Both the position numbers and the translations under genes were made by a program. 64,000 nucleotides of DNA from Gamsiella multidivaricata (Eukaryota; Mortierellomycota; Mortierellomycetes; Mortierellales; Mortierellaceae): NCBI RefSeq assembly GCF_025024155.1, contig NW_026251791.1:89851-153850 (forward strand). The letters are read 5' to 3'. The notes beneath the pieces are model-generated. The model had not been told where the DNA came from. It saw only the letters and a program-made list of their open reading frames with translations, and made no database searches. Positions 57,696-64,000 of the stretch are shown here, piece by piece; the first letter of the stretch is position 1, and every line of letters begins with the position of its first letter.

Positions 57696-60600
57696 TTATG
57701 GATTCTCCTTAGAACGCTTGATGCGCGGCATCGTTTCTATGGGCAATAGTTCAATCTCGAACCCGCGTGTGTAGTCTTCAGGATCTGGAAAAAGGATGAA
57801 AAACGAGTCAGTGGACATGCTGAAATACCCTGGTTACCTCAAAGCTGACACAGATGTGCACACAAGAAACGTACTTTGAGGTCTAACATAATTGGCCAAG
57901 GTGATTTTGTCCCCAGAACGAAGCTGCAGGCGACCTTCGAGTGTAGCACCATTGACTTTGGTGCCATTCTGACTACAGTTTCTCAAGTAAGCCTTTTGCT
58001 CTTCCGCATCCCATTCGATGATGGCCTCTATGTATCGTGGATACAAGTCAGGAAATACAGTTAGAGTGATGTACTGACACAGCTAAGACTTAGCGAGCTT
58101 GGCATTTGTTCATTTAGATGAATGTTAGGCCATACGTTTACGGCTCACAATAGAATGGTTGCAGACAACATCGCACTCTAAAAGCGTACAAGGGGATAAC
58201 ATTAGTCAGGTATCTAGTAGTGAGTGAGGCCAAGAAGAGTAAAATCAAAATAAAAGACCGCCTCACCTGCGTCACGTCCAATAACGGTTACCAGTTCGGT
58301 CAATTTTCTAGATCCTTCAAAAGCTTTACCAAAGGGAGTTATTACCCCCCATGGCTCACCTGTCTGTGGCCTTGGAGACCTTTCTCGGGCATGTCGTAGT
58401 TTGATATCATGGTCACGGTATCGTCTGCGAGTAGGATCTCCATCTTCGTCTGTCTTTTGGAATATCGTCACCTTATACTTTAAAAAGCGCCGAACAGGCT
58501 CTAAAGAATATCAACAGATTTGTATCAACGATATAGACCAACAAGACATTTCAGTTCGAAATTGCCGCAAATCCGGTACTCTTGTGCCTTACCCCCATCG
58601 CAGAGCTCAGGTCGATCCTCGGGAACTATGAGGCCTAACTCGTCACCGTCTAAAAGCTGGCAAGCCCTTTTGCTGTCGATCGGGAGGTTGTTGATATGTG
58701 CTCGGTTGAACCTACGAAATTGCTCAGACCTGCTTGGTGTCAATACAGCGACTGCGAGGTTCAACGCAAAGAATATATCGCATATGTAGGGATCACGCGA
58801 AGAGAGATTACATACCCTGTGTCTGAGACCATGACGATGCCATCTTTGCCGCGGTGGATCAAGCAATGCTTGGTACTCAAAAAGCGATCATTCACAAGGT
58901 GTATGACCGTTGATTTACTACCTGCAGAAAAAAATAATAGAGATAATAGACCCAATGTAAGGCATTCTGGCTTTTGTCCATGATCATATCTAACACAGAC
59001 AGATTCTTCAACGCTTACCACTGATGGAGTTCCGTCCCAGCCAAGTTTTTGACCGAGTAAGTTCAATGCACCGAGGTGCATCAGCAATGCTGCCAGGAAT
59101 TTTTTCAAGCTTGCCCCAAGGTATACCATCTACTGCAGTCGTCGTCGATGATGAATCATCGTCAGCGCTCAGCTCACCCCTCAGGATCGCAGTAGATCCT
59201 TGACGCGACACCACCTAAACACAGTGAGAGCATTTAAACATATTAGTAACTAAACGGATCTTCCATACGGCAGGCCTTTCTCGTATGAGCTTTACATCGT
59301 ATTTTGCTAGGCCAGCCTTCGACAATTTGATCCAGTCTTCCCAAAAAATCTGGTCTGCGCGGATGCGCCTCGTCGGATCAATGCACAGCAACTTCTCTAG
59401 CAGTTGTTTGACTTTATGACAAATGAATGGCAAACGTTAGCCCTTTAGCTATATCGGTCGCATTCGTTACCGAAAGACGCAAGACGCAAGACGTACTGTA
59501 CCTTCAGGACTTCTTGGTGACAGTTTGTCAACGTGTGAACGCCAATCTAGTTGATATCGTTGGCGCAATCCCGCACTGTAATTGATCTCGGAGTCCCTCC
59601 GCTTCTGGCCAGACAAAGTCTTTATTTCCTGTTTTGCCTCTTTGGTGTCATTGAGATGTTTAAGATCTGCACTCTCGTAGTTTTCTTCATCGAACGGATA
59701 AATACCAGTCAGCCTATCATGGTAGTTACAGGTAATTGTGTTAACATTTGTAGGCTTCTAAAAAAAAAAAAAAAAACCTGCGCTGCCTTATTTGTTTTCT
59801 AAGCGAGACAGACTTACATTCTAAACAGCAGGACCCCAAGAGCCCAGATATCGACCCACTTTCCGTAGCCATTGCTTTCGTCGCTCAATGCGGCTTCAGG
59901 TGCCATATATGGCCGCGTCCCACAGTGTGTGTTCAAAACTTCCCGACTGGAGGAATCGCGGGCGAGTCCTAAATCACAGAGATAGAAAAGATTATATCTT
60001 TAATACCTTTCATTATCCTATTATGGAGGATAAAATGTGGATTGAAGTCGCACGCTTACCAAAATCAATGAGTTTGACCACATCGTCCTCACGAGTGATC
60101 ATGATATTCTAAATCAAGATAGAATGATGATAAAAAAGGCATGAGCCTCAGTCCCATGATCACCACAGCAATAGGACCTCACATAGCATTTGCCTTTGCC
60201 CTCTGAGTGCTTAATTACCTCTGATTTAATGTCGCGGTGCACGATGCTCCTTGCGTGTAGATAGTTGATCGCCTCACATGTTTGTCGAAATATGTGGCGG
60301 GCCTCGGTCTCCGTCAGGTAGTTGTTTTGGTGCTGACAATATACATGTAGAGTAACACCATTGATGTACTCTGTGAAAATGTAAGTCATACTCCCCCAAT
60401 GGCATGAATCCTTGAACTTGACAATGTGTTTCTATGGTCAGAAGGCAACGAGTTAGCACAAGAAGCTGTATGACGCCATAGGCAGGGGCTCCGTTCAAGC
60501 ATCGCGACAATGGGTAGATCTAATGAGCTATTTCATATTCTAGGCCACTTACATGACTCTGGGTTCTCAGCAGTTCGATCTCAAATGGAATACTGTCCTT

Positions 60601-61772
60601 CTCCTGCTTGTTCATCTCGCGGGATCGATCAATAGCCTTGCAAGCGTAAATCGCGTTGCTGTTTCGCTCCACAGCCCTGTAGACCTTAGCATACGTCCCG
60701 CCTCCAATTTCATCCCCTAGTGTATAAGTCGATATATCACCTTCAACAACCGTCTCGGGGTTATTACTCTCCTGGTTAGTAATGCCCTTGAACGAGTATT
60801 TGAACAGCTCACGACCTTCCATTCCTGCTCTGATGAAATCGCCCCAGCCCAATTTGCGTTTATGCTGCGATTTGGGTAATAAGTTTCCGTTCAAGAGCAC
60901 CCCCATCGAACTATAGGTTGATGAAGTATGGGATCAGATCAAAAAACTTTTGAGAATCAATTCATCTGCCAATTAAATACGGTGTATTGACAGCTGCATG
61001 TAGCACGTACCTGACGTCCTCGATGCTCGCAGTGATTTGTCCGTTGCTGAAATTCTACAAACCAAGTTATGTGAAGACCAGGTTAGACATACAATTAAGA
61101 CAAATTCAAGTTAACACGAGCGATTGTGCGCCATGACATTCCATTGACGCTTACCAGATAGATCTTGAACCAGGGCTCCTTGTCCACCGGTTTGCCCTCA
61201 AGGATCATTCCCCAATGCACATGGGAGATGATGACATCGCATTCTGGAGACGTCCCAAAGACGTGCACGGGCTTTTCCGTCGACAGCTCTGCATGCATGG
61301 TGGTTCCATAGCCATGCAGACATACACAGGGCACTTTTTCATCCTCCAGATCCAGGTCGCAGAAGCCCTCCACTATCTGCGTTGGCTGCGTTGGTGCAAT
61401 TTGGGACGCTGAGAAGATGGGCTTTTTGTAGAAAACCACGCCGCCTTCGTTGGGGTCTTGCGAAGACTGTGAGAGAGCCGTTGATACTGCTAAAGTAGTC
61501 GTCGTAATAGTCGTAGTTGTTTCAGTTGTCGTACTAGTGCTCTCAACGGTAGCGGGAGCTGCTGCTGACAAAGGGGTCGATGAAGGTCCAGCGATCGCCT
61601 CTGTGGTTGACACCAATGGGGACGCAGTCGATGTCGTGGGCGCGATCGAATCAGTAGTGGAGCCCACAGGCGCAGTCCTTGGTCGCGCCGGGCCCTCTGG
61701 TACTCGGAACTGACTTGGCAACGGTGTCTGCGTTGGTGGTGGTGATGAGCTCGGTGGTGGCGGAGGTTCCAT
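57696..61772 (-). CDS. CHK2/Rad53-like Ser/Thr kinase with three FHA domains
   Basis: Fifteen exons, 908 residues: 61155..61772, 61011..61054, 60553..60910, 60219..60431, 60060..60108, 59818..59968, 59502..59713, 59269..59411, 59019..59214, 58816..58921, 58593..58711, 58267..58500, 58136..58177, 57875..58027, 57696..57784. After 150 Ser/Thr/Pro-rich residues comes FHA1 (about 165-255; HVFGTSPECDVII). The kinase (about 283-580) has glycine loop GDEIGGGTYAKV, Lys in YACKAID, HRDIKSEN (Ser where most kinases have Pro), DFGLARD, GTRPYMAPE and an alpha-H/I segment RRIRADQIFWEDW. FHA2 (about 640-720) has TWLGRNSISG and STKHCLIHR. FHA3 (about 800-880) has VIGRDAGECDVV, VSRKQAIIEW and NCSQNGTKVNG. 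FHA domains bind phosphothreonine, so a DNA-damage or cell-cycle checkpoint role is likely by analogy with Rad53/Cds1, but the domain order differs. Confidence 0.88.
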
Positions 61773-62047
61773 TGCGATGCGTGTTCAACGAAGGAACGAA
61801 AAAAAAAAGGTGGCAGAACAAGTTTCTTTCTCAAACTGCAGCGCACCAGATGCCGTGGCTTACCACAGGTCTATACAAAATTCCATGCCAGCATGCATGT
61901 TCGCAAAGTGTATATATTCATTAGGTGTCAATATAGTTCTACTGATTAGAGTTCCTCTACCATCGCGTTCAACCGATAACCTTCTTTACTTGAAGTCACC
62001 ACTGTGGTATCCTCGTCAGAACTGCAGCTGTTAGACAACATCTCGTA
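61773..62047. promoter_or_regulatory. short promoter of the triple-FHA kinase gene
   Basis: Only 275 bases separate the Uds1-family stop codon (62048) from the kinase start (61772), both genes on the minus strand. It contains an A run just upstream of the start and no other visible signal. Confidence 0.4.
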
Positions 62048-64000
62048 TTACGCGTCTTCGACGATAAAGTCGCGTCTCGGGACCTGCTCGCGTAGACCGA
62101 GGCTTGAATTTGACTGGCTGCTGCAGTTGCTATGAGTACGACTCAAGTATCCACCGACGAAGTGATTGGAAGGATCCCAACTCAGGGCTGTACCCTCGGT
62201 CTCGCACGAATCAGTTGAGAACGATGTCAAAGAAGTGGAGGCCGAAGAAGATCGATTAGAGGAGGCACTCTGGATCTGACGGTCCAGCTCCTGCAGGCTC
62301 TCGTGGAGAATCATATGAAGACCAGGTCCTTGTCTAGAGTGGGTCTTGGTGCGAGCTGATCGCTGAGCACGACGAGCTCGAGTCAATTCTGAATCTAGTA
62401 GAAACTCCTCGTCGCTGGCCAAGAATGTCCCTGAAGGTAGGCCAGAGTTCGACCTGACAACCAGATCTGCGTTCTCCTCCACTAGCGCCTCGACCTTGGC
62501 TCTTTGCTCTTGCAACAAGATATCCATATCCTTGAGTTCGCCTTCGACAGACGATTGCAGCTGATAGAGCTGCCTTTGGAGCACCAAGTCTGATGCGGCA
62601 GAATCGGCCCCCGTGTGCTTGGACCTTCGGCCCAGGATGAGATGCTGAAAGTCACCTGCCCAACCACGCACTACCTCAAGTTGGCTCTTCAACTCTGTCA
62701 ACGTCTCATCCTTTTGCAAAATCTCGTCGCTGAGCTCTTTGACGTATTGTTCCATCGATGTTAACTGTGTCTGATGTTCCTGTTGAGTCTTTTGAAGACC
62801 TGGACTTGGAGGTGCTTTGATCGTAAACTCTTCATAGGTAGGCGTGCTCGGGAAGAGAATGCTTTGGAACTTGAGGCGGTTGTGTTCCCTTTTCCACTTG
62901 ATCTTCTCCTCCTTTTCTTGATCCTTGGCATTGTCTAGCTGTAAGACAGCTCTTGTAAGCTCGCGGTTCTCGCTGTCCAGCTGTCGAAGACCTGCGTTCA
63001 AAATGCCGCCCTCATGCTGGAGCAACAGTCGCTGGATCGTCATCAAGCGCCACATTGTCTCCTGAATCGCTTGGTTTAAACTATCCATTTTCTGCGCCGT
63101 CGCCTGGAACTGAATGGTTGCTGCCTTGAGGGCATCCAAATTGGGACCATTCTCATGCTGTCGGATTAGCAAAACAGAGGCATCGCGCATACGAATTTCG
63201 ATAAGCAAGGAGACGTTCATGGACTCGACAAACTGTTCCAGCTCGTCCCTTTCCTGTTAAACAGTACAGATATCGTGTCAGCACGACGCTTTGAATGACG
63301 CACAATGAACTAGAGCCATGTTCTTAATGTCACATTGAATACCTTTTTGAGAGTATCTAGCTGCTCAGGGCTCATGATGTTGTAGATGCGACTCGCAATC
63401 ACGGTTGCGCTGATCGCCTTCTTGATGTCTTTGGGATCCATGCTCTTAACAATATCCTGCGGGATAAGTCCATGGCACACTTTCGTTTTTGGCAAGTTGT
63501 CCAAAGTAGGCACAGCCTCGGTGTCACTTTGCTCCCTCGCATGCTCTACACTCGAAGACACCTGAATGATCTTGCTGTTCGCGAGAGGATGGTTCGCCTC
63601 TCCATCAGGAAACGGCTCATCCGACAGGACATGGGGCTTCGTGAGGTAATTCTTGTGTGGTTGCTTGTCGCCGGAAGGATGATCGTCGCTTGTCTTTTGA
63701 GGAGTGTATTGAGGATTACGCGCGAGTCGAGAGCTGCACCTTGGAGGCGTCTGGGGTTGGTAGGTAGGTTTTCTTGTATCTCTCAAGGGGGTTTCTTCCT
63801 GAGGGTCAGTACGATTATTATCGTTCACATCCGTCGCCGGGACGCACTCGCTTGTTGTAGCCGGGGCGGCAAAGTGATGGAGCTGCGCCTTTGGGCGACT
63901 GCGACTGCGATTGGCTGCCTGACCGGGAAGAAGCAGGTTTCCAGGCGAGGTTGGTCTGGCAGCCGTAGAAACATGACTGTCTTTGGTAAATTCCTCGTTC
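62048..64000 (-). CDS. Uds1 (up-regulated during septation) family coiled-coil protein, 5' partial
   Basis: Exons 63343..>64000 and 62048..63253, joined in phase (AAAAAG|GTATTC ... TTAACAG|GAA); at least 621 residues, start outside the window. The visible N-terminal part is basic and Ser/Pro-rich. Across the splice the sequence reads IYNIMSPEQLDTLKKERDEL, then MNVSLLIEIRMRDAS; the L-x-K-x-E-x-D-x-L followed by L-x-E-x-R-x-RDA pattern is that of the Uds1 domain of fungal septation proteins. A coiled coil follows (about 62480-63150, with EEKIKWKREHNRLKFQ), then a Ser-rich tail. Fission yeast members are induced at septation; a role in cytokinesis or polarity is an inference. Confidence 0.7.

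Overview
This window looks like nuclear DNA of an early-diverging filamentous fungus, most likely Mortierellomycota or a close relative in Mucoromycota. That placement is an inference. It rests on many short GT-AG introns, moderate gene density, fungal families (DUF3020, Uds1, acid trehalase, Rmt2, CSC1) and relics of a dispersed XPG/FEN-like nuclease family that I recall as expanded in that group. No rRNA, tRNA, CRISPR or prokaryotic signal was seen. Gene models were spliced by hand; a good splice consensus and an unbroken reading phase across all exons were required.

Layout. 1-11.5 kb is a dense housekeeping block: the 3' end of a Nup96/Nup145C-like nucleoporin (+), NAA35, the NatC auxiliary subunit (-), UFD1 of the Cdc48 system (+) and a CSC1/OSCA-type channel (+). 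A 3 kb gap leads to a zinc-finger factor with a Zap1-like layout (+, 14.4-18.0 kb). Then come a YvcK/CofD-like protein (-), a secreted GH65 acid trehalase (-) and the arginine methyltransferase Rmt2 (-). 28-34 kb holds a DUF3020 protein (+) and an unusual nuclease that joins an ERI1-type exonuclease, an RRM and five RanBP2 zinc fingers (-). 34-42.8 kb holds a 17-exon GH2 beta-mannosidase (-), a LINE-like 3' relic just upstream of it, and a secreted subtilase (+). 42.8-47.9 kb is a gene-poor repeat graveyard with a decayed FEN-like pseudogene and a 35-nt T run. 47.9-57.5 kb encodes a 2937-residue protein resembling the N-terminal half of WDFY3/BEACH proteins but without a BEACH domain. 57.7-61.8 kb encodes a kinase with three FHA domains (-), and 62-64 kb a Uds1-family coiled-coil protein that runs off the window (-).

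The genes do not form one pathway. There are loose themes: protein quality control and modification (UFD1, NAA35, Rmt2), secreted or vacuolar hydrolases (acid trehalase, beta-mannosidase, subtilase), RNA handling and signalling (ERI1-RRM-ZnF protein, FHA kinase). The most unusual items are the nuclease architecture, the BEACH-less giant protein and the triple-FHA kinase.
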